Assembly: GCA_037074765.1 (NCBI GenBank)
Contig: JBAMDO010000028.1
Span: 186,001-250,000 of the forward strand
Direction of reading: 5' to 3'
Length of the DNA: 64,000 nt
Origin: Mansonella perstans
Lineage: Eukaryota > Nematoda > Chromadorea > Rhabditida > Onchocercidae
Position numbers and translations under genes: made by a program. Below the pieces are notes generated by a model. The model ran no database searches and had not been told where the DNA came from. It saw only the letters and a list, made by a program, of their open reading frames with translations. This document shows positions 15,301 through 27,082 of the stretch, in pieces. How positions within the stretch are numbered: position 1 is the first letter of the stretch; every line of letters begins with the position of its first letter.

Positions 15301-17044
15301 TTTGGTCAATTAAATTTGTTATCGTTTTCAGATACTTATTGCATTACGTTATCTTCACAGTCTGAATATCGTACATTGTGATCTGAAACCGGAAAATATT
15401 TTACTAGTTTCGGATTCAGATTTTCCTCAGGTGATCTGTTCCGTTTTCAATGATAATATAATTTAAGCATCTTTTTTGTCAAATTAAACATTTCAAACGA
15501 AATATTTCGCAATATTTTTTTAATTTTTAAATGATAAATTCAAGTTTCTCTTTTTCTGAATCCTTTCCTTCTCTTGAAAATATTTCACTAGGCAAATTGA
15601 AAAACATTATTGAGTGCCAAATAATCAATTCATGATCTAACTTTTGAATCTTTCTCTAGTCATATAGATTCTAGGTGAAACTGTGTGACTTCGGTTTTGC
15701 TCGAATTATTGGTGAACGAGGATTTAGGAGATCCGTTGTTGGCACACCTGCTTACCTTGGTTAATTCATTCCTCAGTTAGTAGACTGTTAGAAAAGTAGA
15801 TCATCAATGGAATAAAATTCACCAAAAAATTTTTTACCACTCAGTCCTGAAAATTATTTTTTCTGTTGCAAATTTCAAGTGAATCAGCATATCTTGTGTA
15901 GATTTTTATCCATTTTTTTTCTTTAAAAGCGGAATAAAACGTGAAAGCAATTTAAATGAAGCGATCATCTGTTTGCAAAACTACTCTACGATAATTATTC
16001 CATTTGATATTGAAGTGCCATTATGCCAATCGACTATAAACATTTTGCGTTGTAGGAATGAGCCAAATAGAATATAGTTTTTGTCTGTTTTACTATCTCC
16101 TATGAAATATGAAATTTTTAAGCTCCAGAAGTGCTATGCAATAAAGGCTTTAATCGGTCATTGGATATGTGGTCCGTTGGTGTTATCGTCTATGTTAGGT
16201 TTGCTTCGCCTTCTTAATTTCTTTTTTAAAATTTTTTTCAAGCAGTTTAAAAGCATCATTAATAAAAAGTTGTTAATACTTCTTTCATATCTAAAAATTA
16301 GAATATTATTTTCAAAATAATTTTACAGTTAAAATGACTAATTTTCAAGGTAATGATCGTGTTACATTGGAACTACATTTACCTTTTCCTCTTGTCTGTA
16401 CTTTACAAATAAATGATTGTTATCATGCTACTGTATCGGTGATATTTGAAAATCACTCTCTCTGTGTACGACACTCCAACACTGAAGTTCCAATGTTTTC
16501 AGTTTATCTGGCACATTTCCATTCAATGAAGACGAAGATATCAACGATCAAATTCAGAATACAGATTTCATGTATCCGGTGAATCCATGGCGTGAAATTA
16601 CAACTGTAGCAGTCGATTTCGTCAATAATTTACTGCAAGTGAAAATGAGCAAACGACTATCAGTATTAAAAGCGTTAAGTCATCATTGGCTACAAGTTCG
16701 CACTGATCATTTTGCTTATTCAGTTTTTATTTGTATATTTTTTTTTTCTAGTTTTCCAATATGCATCTATCTTGAAATGCCTGAAGTTTTTCGAAGAGTG
16801 CATTTCCTGATACGTTTCAAAAAAGAACACTCCTAATAAGTAACGTTTTGCAACATCATGGCATTTCGCTCTTCACATAGGTCAGTGTATATCGCATATG
16901 GTTGCTTTCCAGAATTATCAGCTTTGGTCAGATTTACGATGTTTGGAAAAAGAAGTTGGGGAACGATTCTTGACACACGAATCGGATGATGCTCGATGGG
17001 CCAGTTACGAAAATGAATTGAGCTTCAAACCTACTTATTTGTAG
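339..17044 (+). CDS. Protein kinase D (PKD / DKF class), 5' end outside window, one damaged exon
   Basis: Diacylglycerol-regulated Ser/Thr kinase of the PKD family (C. elegans dkf-1/dkf-2). Exons read: 339-480, 1915-2046, 2161-2276, 4823-4912, 4990-5092, 5339-5443, 5948-6111, 6630-6737, 6903-6975 (damaged), 7141-7249, 13443-13637, 13772-13885, 14422-14528, 14666-14827, 15332-15430, 15675-15759, 16123-16198, 16503-16695, 16913-17044; all phases agree except at the damaged exon. Domains in order: N-terminal ubiquitin-like region; C1A ([14 protein letters not shown], then [18 protein letters not shown]); C1B ([19 protein letters not shown], then [10 protein letters not shown]); PH domain ([12 protein letters not shown] to [12 protein letters not shown]); kinase with [11 protein letters not shown] loop, VAVKLI lysine, HCDLKPEN catalytic loop typical of [23 protein letters not shown] and [10 protein letters not shown]. 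The activation loop reads [11 protein letters not shown], so the first of the two usual serines is Gly. The protein ends at TAG 17042-17044 after SFKPTYL. Family assignment is firm; dkf-1 versus dkf-2 is not settled. Confidence 0.93.
6903..6975 (+). other. Damaged PH-domain exon of the PKD gene
   Basis: Flanked by acceptor ...TTGTAG and donor GTTAAC, with phase-0 neighbours on both sides, so an intact exon must be a multiple of 3. It is 73 nt. It begins RKK, then only a shifted frame continues as [10 protein letters not shown], a TAA stop, and [10 protein letters not shown], which is the PKD pattern 'RKKHYWRLDTK...YQD.S...YYK'. The expected 26 codons (78 nt) minus 5 nt equals the observed length, and the stop is one base away from a Tyr codon. 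No alternative GT donor upstream or AG acceptor nearby changes the phase. Skipping this exon joins 6737 to 7141 in frame. Confidence 0.8.
8101..8143. repeat. Two-copy 20-nt direct repeat
   Basis: AGATCATATCTTCTCTGCAA occurs at 8101-8120 and again at 8124-8143, separated by AGT. A simple local duplication inside the PKD intron; no function seen. Confidence 0.9.
8632..8877 (+). other. Unassigned two-exon open segment inside PKD intron
   Basis: After an acceptor-like ...AACAATAG, 43 codons stay open from 8632 to 8760 (segments [15 protein letters not shown] and [17 protein letters not shown]) and end at a strong donor, GTAAGA. A second open piece (8827-8877) starts after TTTGCAG, keeps phase 0, reads [16 protein letters not shown] and stops at TAA 8875-8877. 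The composition looks more protein-like than the surrounding intron. The phases (0/0) do not fit the flanking PKD exons (phase 1), so it is not a cassette exon of the long form as modelled. No ATG lies upstream in the segment and I recognise no family. It could be a nested gene fragment, a terminal exon pair of another isoform, or chance. Confidence 0.3.
12136..12439 (+). CDS. Candidate alternative first exon of the PKD gene (short kinase isoform)
   Basis: ATG at 12136 is the first after an in-frame TGA about 15 nt upstream. 101 codons follow (starts [15 protein letters not shown]; rich in Ser, Thr, Gln, His), ending ...KHDQI plus one base at donor GTAATG (12440). Phase 1 matches the acceptor of exon 13443, giving ...[14 protein letters not shown] and on into the whole kinase domain. 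The product would have a novel N-terminus of about 101 residues, no C1 domains and only the C-terminal end of the PH region. The sequence is less AT-rich than the intron around it. Supported by frame, start context and exact phase; not by homology. Confidence 0.5.
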
Positions 17045-17374
17045 AAACTTTCATTGTCTTCTTGGATGTCGAAGCGATTCAATACCGAAAATGGAATTTT
17101 TACAACTGCATCTAGCATGACTTGATATGCAGATGTGGGCTCAGTGGTTCATTAAAAATCAAAAAATATTTGATTCGAAAACTTTATCTTCATTATATGA
17201 AATCAAAGTTCGATTTATAGGCTGGTAATATCTCTGAAAAATCGTGTCGTTTACAAATTTAATCGTTTGTACTGTATAGATAAGTTTTTTGAATCATAAT
17301 TTTCTGTTTAATCAATAATGATAGGATAACATATCCAAAGCGAATACATTTTATCACTGTTTTTGATCCAAATT

Positions 17375-17380
17375 AATAAA
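17375..17380 (+). promoter_or_regulatory. Poly(A) signal AATAAA, PKD transcript
   Basis: Canonical hexamer downstream of the PKD stop codon. Such hexamers are common by chance in AT-rich DNA, so use is inferred from position only. Confidence 0.4.
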
Positions 17381-17760
17381 TTGTTTCTGATATGCTTTTG
17401 CAACTTTAATTTTAGAGTTACAGAATTTTGTTAATAATTCAAATTCTCCAATCAAATTGTTTATGACGTGGTAAGACATCTCTCATTTTAAAACATCTTT
17501 TTAGATGGGATAAAAGGAGCAAATGAAAATGTAGCATTGTTTGCAAAAGCAATTTTTACTGCAATAACTTGAAATCAAATAATGACGCAGTATATTAGCG
17601 ACCAAAGTCTCCCTATCGAATTCAAAATTTATGTATTGGATTATATTTACAATAAAGAAAAAGGAAGTTTACCAGTAATGAGTACCATAACCGAAATGAA
17701 CATAAAACCTCTTCTTACTCAATGGTAGTTTTGCTTATAAAGTATCGTCGTTTTTCCTTG

Positions 17761-17780
17761 TATATATATATATATATATA
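17761..17780. repeat. (TA)10 microsatellite
   Basis: Twenty bases of perfect alternating TA, a likely polymorphic simple repeat between two converging genes. Confidence 0.95.
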
Positions 17781-19072
17781 CTCGCAAATACTGTTTTACT
17801 TAGATCATGAATCGATGCAATTTTTTAAGAGGTATTCCATATAATATTCTTGCTTCACTCCTCTTTTTTTTCAACTGAACAATGGTAACGAACTTTAACA
17901 GAATCATTTGAAAATTATGTAGCATTTTAAGCAGCTACTAAGCATAATCAGAATGATAACGTTCGACTATCGTCGAGCAAACCATTCCATCTGCAGTGTT
18001 CTTATTAAAGTCCTCGTTCCTTGTGATCCGATAAATTGCAGGTAGAATTTATTATGGAAAAAAACAATACGAAGGTTATCACCTATAATGGGATAATATA
18101 TACAAAAGTGTGCATATTAAAGCAAAAATTGGACTGAAGCTATGAAAATCTATTATATCTATGTGTAACAAAACATGGTACAAATTCTCCTTCAAAAATA
18201 TACATAATAATGAAATTTACATTATAAACCACCTTATCGATTTGACTGTGAAGACTCATTATAGCTTCAGAAGACCGATAACAAAAATGAATGAGTAGAA
18301 AAAATTTGACTTTGTTTGACATAAAGTTATACAAATCTTTTTAAAATTATTAAACTAATTGTGTTTCTAGAAAAATTCATACAATATTAATCAAATTAAA
18401 TTTTGAAAATGTTAACCACAGTTTTTAACAAGACATCGACTGCACAAAGCTCTATCACATTTGGCTTTACATGACATAGTCGTTACTTAGAAAAAAAGTA
18501 AAGAGAAAAAAGGAGTGGCACATTTCTTGTAACCAATATTAACACTATCAAATGCCTGCACACCTCGGATAAACATAAAAAACAATTTATAAAGTTAATA
18601 TTAACATGTAGCAAATTTTTAAACGTACTGTTGGAATAGGGATAGAAGTTACAAAACTGATAAACCAATCGTCTTAGCTGAGTGTTTTTTTGAACATTTT
18701 TTTTCATTTTAAATTATACTTAACAGAAAGAAATATACGCTCAATCTTAAACTACCCGTATGCTCAGAAAGCCAATTTTTGATTGATAAGCTTAAGCATT
18801 TGGATCAACAAAAAAAGATTTGAAACACAAGCAAATTAATTTCAGTCTAAAGTGAATCTGAAAATTCTAGTCCGAATAAATCGGTCATTTCATTATAATT
18901 ATTACTAATAACCTCCCATAAATTAAGAACATAAAGAATATACAAGATCAGGTGTCCACATCATCAGAAGTAATTCGCTCATCAAAAAAAGATAAAAATG
19001 AACATAAGATAACTATTAGAAAAATCTTAAGGAATATCTTGATATTACCGGAAATTTTTCTAGTTCACCGAT

Positions 19073-22000
19073 TCACACCTTAGCTTTCTTCATATTTCTT
19101 ATTATATACCATTGATTTGCTGTACGTGGACAGCTGCTATAAAACTTACCCACTACCTATCGCTTGCTTCTCCACCAAATTTTTGAAAACGCCATCTTCG
19201 ATAAGCATTAATTCATCAAAAGTTCCAATTTCTTCTACTTTACCGTTATTAATAACCACAATTTGATCAGCAAATTTGATAGTTGAGAGGCTATAAAATA
19301 ATAAAAGTTGGATTTCAGATTTTTGCATTTTATATACCGAATTCCTTCTAAAACTTCTGGTCATTTATCTTTGATAGAAAGCTGATAAAATTTTGTCGAA
19401 CGAAATTACGAAATAGCATGGAAAATTGAAAGCAAATGCGAAAGAGGTCTTACCGATGAGCGATAATAAGAACAGTCTTTTTACTATTTTTAATTAATTT
19501 TACGGTGGCTTTTCGGACTAAATCTTCACTTGCGGCATCCAAAGCACTTGTTGCTTCATCAAGGATAAGCATCATAGGATCCTATATATTATGAAAATTA
19601 TTGAATTTAAATACTATACCTACATATGGAAAACATAAAAACCTATATTACAAAATTTACAATGAACCTGTGACCCTGATAATACTTAAAAATTTGGATG
19701 AAAACTTAAAAATTCGAATGAAGATATTTCAAGCTTTCTTCCCTTTAGATCAGTCTCACACAGAAACTGCGATTACAAAACAAACATTAATAAGTGCTCG
19801 AGCTATTGCAATTCTTTGACGCTGACCACCACTAAGCATTGAAGTTCCGTGTTCACCAATGACGGTTTCAAATCCACCCGGAAGATTTTTGATAAAATTC
19901 AAAGCATTCGCTAACCTTGATGCCTCTTCCAACTAAAATTTCAGATGTCTTCACTTTTTTTGAAAAAAAACGAAGTGAGGAACGTGAGGAACATAGAAAT
20001 TACGATGAAAGAACAAACCTGGGCGTTCATTATTAACTCCGGGTGTTTTGAACCGTAAATAATGTTATTTCTTATTGTTGTTGAAAACAAAACCGGCTCC
20101 TGAAAAACTGGTGTTGTCGGGAAAAAAAATTATTTAGTAGTACTTTCATACCTATTGTTTTTGTATTGAAAAAAAAACCTGTGAAACAGTGCCGATTTGC
20201 TGTCGCCAGAAGGATGGATCTATTGTTTTTAAATCAACATCATCGACCAAGATATGTCCAGAATTAGAATTAAACAATCTGAAATTTTACTTTGATTTGA
20301 TTTATCTAAATTTTCATCAAAATTTACAAAAATTAACATCATAAATTTCCGTGTAGTGTAATGCATTCAAACCTTAGTATAAGATTAGCAATTGTGCTTT
20401 TTCCAGAACCAGATGGTCCAACTACTGCAGTGGTTTTGCCTACTGGTATGCGGAAAGAGATGTCTGTAAACAACAGCGGTCGATCTGGGTAACCAAAACT
20501 GACATTTTTGAAAGTAATACCACTAGTTATGCTCTTTTTCAACAGACCGCCTGAAAATAATGTTAGATTTTTAAAAGATCTCTGATAATCAAATGAAACA
20601 TTAAATCTGACTTCCGATAGCTGACTTCCATATAAAAACTCTTAATAATAAATATAACTAATTTAAATGTTTGTTATGATTCGAAATTCACCTCACCTCT
20701 TACTGGTACTTCAGGGATTCGGTTACGAAGCTCAAATAATCGCGCACTAGCACCTAGACCTTTCATAAGCTCTGTATAAAAGTTGACCATTCCAGGAAGA
20801 CTAATAGCACATAAACTCGCATACCAAATAAATGCAAGAAGGTCGCCTGAAATTTTCTCCTTATTCTGTTTATATAAACATAATTTAACACAAATTTTAT
20901 TCAGGCTTCTCACCTCCTTTAAACAGAAACAAAAAGAATGTAAATAGATTAACCATATGTCAATGTTCCGATATTCATTAACTGTCCACCGTAATACACG
21001 ATTGTATAAAGAGAAGCAAGTATCGCAATTTCGTGCTGAAATCAACTCTAAGTGGACTTTAAGTCTTAATTAATTTACAGTAAATCCAGCCTCCAAAATG
21101 AACGTGCAAAAAATTTCAAATTTCTCGTAACTTATACCAGAGCTATCATGCAACCTGCCGCACGTCCTTCAAGGCAAGAAACAATCCAAAGCTGATGAAT
21201 TCGTTTCTTGTACGTTTCACATTCTTTCAACTCGGAAACCAAAGTTCGCACGGTTACGATATTTGAAAACTTTTCTGTAGCAACCTCAAATAAAGGATAA
21301 ACATATATTTAATTTCTCCTGAGGCCAAATTTGACGACAGATGCAAATAAAAATCAAATGTAAATGATACAAATGAAGATTTTTAATTATATTAAATTTT
21401 TTTTCTGCAACTCGCTATAATTATTATCTGACGTCTTCAACAACTAATCTACAAATTAAACATTGTAGACAATAGGAGAAAATGAAACAGCAGTGAGAGA
21501 TTAAAACTCTTCCAGTAATACCTCGTTAGATGCAGCAACTGCTTCCTGCATTTGTAATGTATATTTTCTTTGCAAATTACCGAAACAATATCCTGAGGTT
21601 ATAATTGCTGCTGTAAGGCATGCAACCACTTCAGATAATTCCCGCGATGTATACACCTGTCCTGGCAAATATATTTAAAGCAAATCAAACAACAATAAAA
21701 TACGAAATAATGGAATGATTTATCTTAAATACATACTATTATTTATAAAAAATTCAATATAGATCTTTGGAATCCAAATTTATTGGATTGCTTCGTTTAT
21801 CTTTGCGTAAGCGAAATGAAAAAATATTTTCAATATATGAAGGATATGCTATGATTAAACGATGAATACGTTTCCAGTCTACTGAATTGTAACTTGACAG
21901 CACACTGTTAAATAAATAATTGCTGAATATAGCGATTAAACATACCATAATAACAGCAGAACCGAAGAAAGACATAAAAGCACGCGCACCGACAGTTAAA

Positions 22001-23532
22001 TTTGATGAAACTGACTGACCCACAATTAATGCATCAGTTGAAAGTCGGCTTACAATCTCGCCAACTTTATTCCTGCTAAAGAAATTCATATCCTGATGAA
22101 TGACTGATTTGAACACTGCCTGTCTCAAATTATTGATGATGAGTTGTCCTGAAAGTCGTATAGTCATATCTTTCATAATTTAAAACAAATTATATTAAAG
22201 AATCTAACAATTTCCTTAAAACAGCTTTTATTCCATTCACTGTCTAATTCCAACAAGTATTAACCATCTCAGTTATATCCCAATGCCATCCACCTTGAAT
22301 TTTGCTTATATTTTCTAACTTAGCATCGGAATGGAAATCTCCGCCCTGAATTTCTGCAAGATATATAGATAATATTTGCTTTGCATCAGTCAGCTTTTTC
22401 AAGGCTTTCTTTACCTGGCCCATTACCCAAAGCTGTGATAAAATGAAAGCTCCTGATGTTTACAATAAAATAAAATTAGAGAAATCAGGAAAAAAATTAA
22501 ATTAAAAGTTGTGGAATTCATATAATTCAAGAGTAGCTACAGTTGCCACAAACTTATATAGATTGAAAATTATGGGTGAAAATTATGAAATCTCTTTTTC
22601 CAGATTCCAAAAATCCATGAAAATACCTGCAGTGTGCATACAGTAATGTCTGATTCCATAAGAGGCAGCAACGACACAAAAAAGACTGAAGAGTACCATA
22701 TAGTGCACTTTCAGATACTTGGCAGCCAAAACAAAATACATATTTTTGTCATCCGATTCATTTTCCTTCAGATTTCCTTCTTTTTCACAGTTACCATTGA
22801 TGTCAATAAACATAAAAATTATACGAGGTAAAACAAGGCCAATGGCATTTCCGACAACCAAAAATAACAAACCAGCTGAAAACAGCAAAACTGTCTTATC
22901 GAATGTTGGCAAATAAATGCTTTAAGAAAGTGAATGTCTTATTCAGTAAAGTTTGTATCTTATACATATTCTGCAGGGAATTATGGTATCCATGGACAAA
23001 AGCTCAACAAAACGAAACTTTGAAAAAAACTCAGAGATTAATTTCAAAACTTACTATATATTCGTCTTCTACAGGGATGCGCAAGTGCAAAAATATTACG
23101 CAAATCTTGCCACCGAACATTGCGAACTTTTGCTGGTTCTCGTTGAGCAGATCTTGACAGCTGGAATTATAGTGGAAAATAAGAGAAAAATGAAGCAAGG
23201 TTTTCTACGCACTTCCTTATGTGAACGATACTTAGAATACCTCAAAAATTAAATCAATAAATAATTATGGCTTTCTCACTTAAATTCCATATAAAAAGTG
23301 CTGACAGTGAAATAAATTAACATAGGAAATACAAACTTTCTTGAATTCGATTCTAATCATGAATAGAAGTAGCACATTTTCAAATCAACATGAATCCATA
23401 TCCAAATCTGTACAGAAAAAATGCAAAATCAATTTGACTTACATTTCTAACCAGAAACAGATAAGTGTTTCTCTTCAAATCACCAGAATTATTTAACCTG
23501 TGCAAGTTAGCCAGCAATTTCGGATAAAACAT
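19073..23532 (-). CDS. ABCB10-like half ABC transporter (HAF family, probably mitochondrial inner membrane)
   Basis: Half-size ABC exporter: one transmembrane domain followed by one nucleotide-binding domain, 666 residues in my model. Exons (5' to 3' on minus): 23532-23443, 23160-23055, 22875-22627, 22148-21946, 21656-21522, 21284-21138, 21035-20954, 20846-20697, 20550-20373, 20278-20179, 20099-20019, 19932-19786, 19581-19454, 19290-19150, 19136-19073; every junction keeps phase. The N-terminus starts [17 protein letters not shown] and is basic with almost no acids for 45 residues, as in a mitochondrial presequence. Membrane part includes [18 protein letters not shown] and [18 protein letters not shown], close to the ABCB10 subtype. 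Walker A is GPSGSGKS, Q-loop IGTVSQEPVLFS, signature LSGGQ, Walker [14 protein letters not shown]-loop IAHRLSTIK. C. elegans HAF-1 acts in export of mitochondrial peptides; the same role here is inference. The gene is divergent from the zinc-finger gene. The last exon is uncertain: see the stop inside a splice donor at 19146. Confidence 0.93.
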
Positions 23533-25278
23533 GGTGTGTAAAAACCTGAAATATATGAGGAATCTCATAAACTACAACGCTAATGCTGTGACTACACAAG
23601 ACAGACTTCATCTCAGAGTACTGTTTTTTTGTTTGAAGCTTGTAAAAATTTAACAACTATTGACTATTTATGCTTCAAAAAAAAATCTATATGTTTAAAT
23701 TACATGTATAAATTCCCAATGAAAAAACAAATACTGTCTTTTACCAATCTTGAACAATGAAGGAAATGCATTCCGTGAAATTTCAGAAGAATCAGTGAAC
23801 GTACCTAGTACCTGCCGAAATTGATGGTGACGATTTCTGGAGAAAACATCGCATGCAGAACAGAGGACGTGAAATACATGCAATATTCATCAGCTTAACT
23901 CTTCCTCTCAAACTCGTTTTCTGTATTCCTTTTTGAGATAATTTTCTAGAACTATTGAATTATAATGGAAAGAAAGAGATTCAAATTAATATTTTTTACG
24001 CAAAAATCAACGAACTGCAAAAGATAAAGCAATGCATATCTTACTACTTTAAGTGGTTAGAATATATATACCAATTTCATTGAAAAAAATTGAAATTTTA
24101 AATGAAACTATAAGAACAAAAAAGACTATGTTCATGTTAAAATGAAATATCTTCCGCACTAAATTATGAATTCATATGTTAGCTCATAGATAATATTTTC
24201 GAAAATCACCGAGAGGACCGAGAAGTCTCGGAGAAAGAAATAAGAGCGAGCCAATCTATCACTATCATATATCAAACCCAACTCAATAATCAACGAAAAT
24301 TTTTTGAGCTAACCGAGTTCTGGTCTTCTCCGTATCTTTACGTTATTATGCCGCAGTTGGAATGAAACTAGCGTCTCTCGATTTAACAATTTTTCTAAAC
24401 TACATGAGGGTAAATTTTCTCAATGTTGTACCATTTATTCATGATATTCTAGTAATTAATATTTTTATTTTTGATACTCTTAAAATTTAACTGATCTCTT
24501 TTTTTACGAATTAATTGAGAAACAAACAAATACATCAAATTAAATTTTTTCTTTTATATTAATTATATAATATATTAATTACTAGAATACCATGAATAAA
24601 TGGTTATTTCAATATATAAGATATATTCGATTTGAAATTATTTCTTTAATTCATCCTCGAAATGACAATACATTATTTTGTAGTCTTAAATGCCTAAAAA
24701 TTCAAGCAATGATATAAAAGTCAAAAGGCAGTTATTTCAGGCATTTTATATTTGAAATCCTTATGTAATGTATTTTAAATTATCGAAATACTAAATTGTT
24801 ATTTTTTTTTCATTACATAATTATATGAAAAGTTATTTTCTAAAGAATAAAAAAAAAACAAAGATGAATTCAGTTGTGATGACTGCATCGTTATCGTTAT
24901 CACGAACCAGTAAGAATTGCAATAAGAATTACAGGGTATTAATTTCAATTTAATAATTTAGCTATGTTTAACTTTAAATATTAAAATTATATTACTTGGC
25001 GGTACTAACTAGGAAGAGAAAGATAAATCAAATAAACTGGCTTAGGTTAATAACATCAGTTAAAATTAAGTTAAACTTTTAGGATTGATTTTATTGAGTT
25101 GATTTTTTCTGATTTTTTAACACTGTTTTGGTAAAATTTCAATATTCTTTGATTTTAACCAAGCATTCTTATCATAGAGAATAACAGTGCGAAGTAGAGA
25201 AGCTAACATTTGGACAAATTAAAAATTTGAGGCAGCTAATATTTTTATCAGATTCGTAATTGGAATTTAATTTTTAAG
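23533..25278. other. Divergent intergenic region between ABC transporter and zinc-finger gene
   Basis: Holds both promoters. On the minus strand an acceptor (TTTCAG) ends just 13 nt before the transporter ATG, which fits a trans-spliced or 5'UTR-spliced leader. Contains a short GC-rich hairpin (CCGAGAAGTCTCGG near 24227) and the 24431-24603 inverted repeat. No coding region recognised. Confidence 0.6.
24431..24603. repeat. Inverted repeat with 33-bp arms (MITE-like)
   Basis: Left arm 24431-24463 starts CCATTTATTCATGATATTCT; the right arm 24571-24603 is its reverse complement at 31 of 33 positions. The loop is 107 nt and AT-rich. No clear target-site duplication. Consistent with a small non-autonomous DNA element remnant or a long-loop hairpin in the promoter region. 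Confidence 0.75.
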
Positions 25279-26964
25279 ATGAAATGGACTTGTGAACTGT
25301 GCGGCAAGAAGCTTTCATCGAAACGTTCCTACGATGAGCATCTCAATGTTCATACTAATTTGCGACCATTTGCTTGTAAGCATTGTGGATATGCTGCTGG
25401 TAAACTATACTTTTAATATTATCAACAAAAATTTAAATAGTAGTAAATTTACTTTTAAATAGTTTTAAATAATAGTATTTATTATGGAAAGCATTCCTGT
25501 TGTAGTAGATACATAGAATCTATGAGTTTTTCTAATTCTTTAAGCTAAGAGCCATAAAAGTTTTGTGATTTTCTGAAAGCAATATTTAAGCAATTTTCGG
25601 TTAGCTTAGATAATTATTCAAAACTTTGTGCTACCTTTAAGACATTTGTTTTCAGCTAGTCAGATGACTTTAAGGCGGCATACTTTACGGAATCACATTC
25701 CACGTCAAGCATGGGGCTATCAATGTCCGTATTGTAATGAAATGTACATGGAACCTGCAAGCTATCAACAACACATAGGGTTAATTTCAATTTTTAATTT
25801 CGAAAACTTTTTTTATTTCTTAGTTCCTTAGTATTGTTGGAGCTGTTAATAAAAAATTAAAAATGGAATTTAAAATTAAGTTGAAGAATCGAATAATTTT
25901 TTCATTTTGCTACAGCTTGATATTAAATATTTTTAGGATTTGAGATGTATTCTTGGCTATAAAATAATGAAATGAAATTCTTATCATTTATGTTGAAGTT
26001 TTGATCCCTTTTGAAAAATTGTTTAGAAGGGCTTTTGCAAATTCTACCCAAAACCCTATTGTGATCTGATTGCTGAAATACACGGAAATATTCCAATGTA
26101 AGGATGCAAAAAAGACACGGCCTTCGTTTATTTACTGTATTTCTGAGTTTTTTATAGTAATTTTCCATTTCAGATCACACCATTTTGGGCTTTCAGCGAC
26201 GTTTGGTTGTCCACTTCGACTATGTTCATTTACAACTTGTTCGTCGGCTTTCTTTCGAGAGCATTTAGAAAAACATACTAATTTATCGTCGGATATTCAC
26301 GAAGAGGCCAACTATAGACTATTTAAATTCTCTGTGGATGATAGATTTGGTAAATTTTTCTTTCAAAACTTTGTGTTGAGATGAGCATAAGCAGGCGTTT
26401 TAAAAAAAAAAAAAACTCCTATTATGTCTTTTTTTGATGTTCGTGTAACCTGTTTGTGCCATTGCATTTTTAATTTTAAAAATATAAGGTGTTGGTTATG
26501 GTCGAAGACCGACTGATATTCGGCGAAGGAAAATTTTTCAAGGATTAGAACCATTAAAGAATGATAAGGAATACATGAAAACTCCGTTCAGAATACAAGA
26601 GGTTTTTTTATGCATCAATTTTTTCTGTCATTTAATTTGTACAAGTATTTGTCAAGATATATTTCAAAAATTTACTGAAAAATGGTGCTATTTTCTAAAT
26701 ATAATACGGTATTCAGACCGATTTTAATGTTGTATTTGCTTCTTCTTTGAAAAAACATGCTTGCTATTTTAGATCAGAAAAAGTGACGAAAAAAGTAATG
26801 TTGAAGTTATGTCGCATGATATCATCAAAGGATCTCGTTCTTTTTATTTATTTGAACCAGGAGAACTTGATTTTCTGAATGATAGTATTAGCCTTCGTGA
26901 AGCGGTCGCCTGCAATTTTGTCGATTGTCTTCAAGAAGGCATGGTTGAACCGGAACTTGATTAA
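25279..26964 (+). CDS. Small C2H2 zinc-finger protein
   Basis: Five exons: 25279-25399, 25656-25779, 26174-26349, 26489-26601, 26773-26964; 241 residues. The first finger is CELCGKKLSSKRSYDEHLNVH, joined by a TNLRPFAC linker to a second finger (CKHCGYAA...LRRHTLRNH). A third is CPYCNEMYMEPASYQQHIGSH, and a looser fourth follows (CPLRLCSFTTCSSAFFREHL...H). The C-terminal part (from about residue 140) has a basic patch (RRPTDIRRRK) and an acidic tail ending VEPELD. Fingers of this type bind nucleic acid or protein; no specific orthologue recognised. Start is the first ATG, directly before the first finger and after TTTTTAAG, which could also be an acceptor. Confidence 0.8.
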
Positions 26965-27082
26965 GGTATAATTTTAACAGCAATGTTTGAGGACTGATCG
27001 ATCAACTTCTAACCTACTCTTTGTTGGTTACATTTAATATCCCTTTAAGAGCTGTGTACCCTTTTGAAAATCGTCACTGAAT

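Larger units (their letters stand above)
17045..19072. other. Convergent intergenic region (PKD and ABC transporter 3' ends)
   Basis: No supported gene. A polyadenylation signal AATAAA at 17375-17380 lies about 330 nt after the PKD stop and could end that transcript. A (TA)10 microsatellite lies at 17761-17780. The open frames on the minus strand here are short and low in complexity. Confidence 0.6.

Noticed and set aside
20880..20953. Possible extra ABC transporter exon sequence (FLFLFKGG before GTGAG)
   Set aside because: The frame from the upstream exon meets TAA here; the donor GTTAAT at 20953 gives the correct phase into the next exon and the conserved TYG-DLLAF junction.
22634..23252. 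Several plus-strand open frames of 65-99 codons
   Set aside because: They are antisense shadows of the ABC transporter exons and introns.
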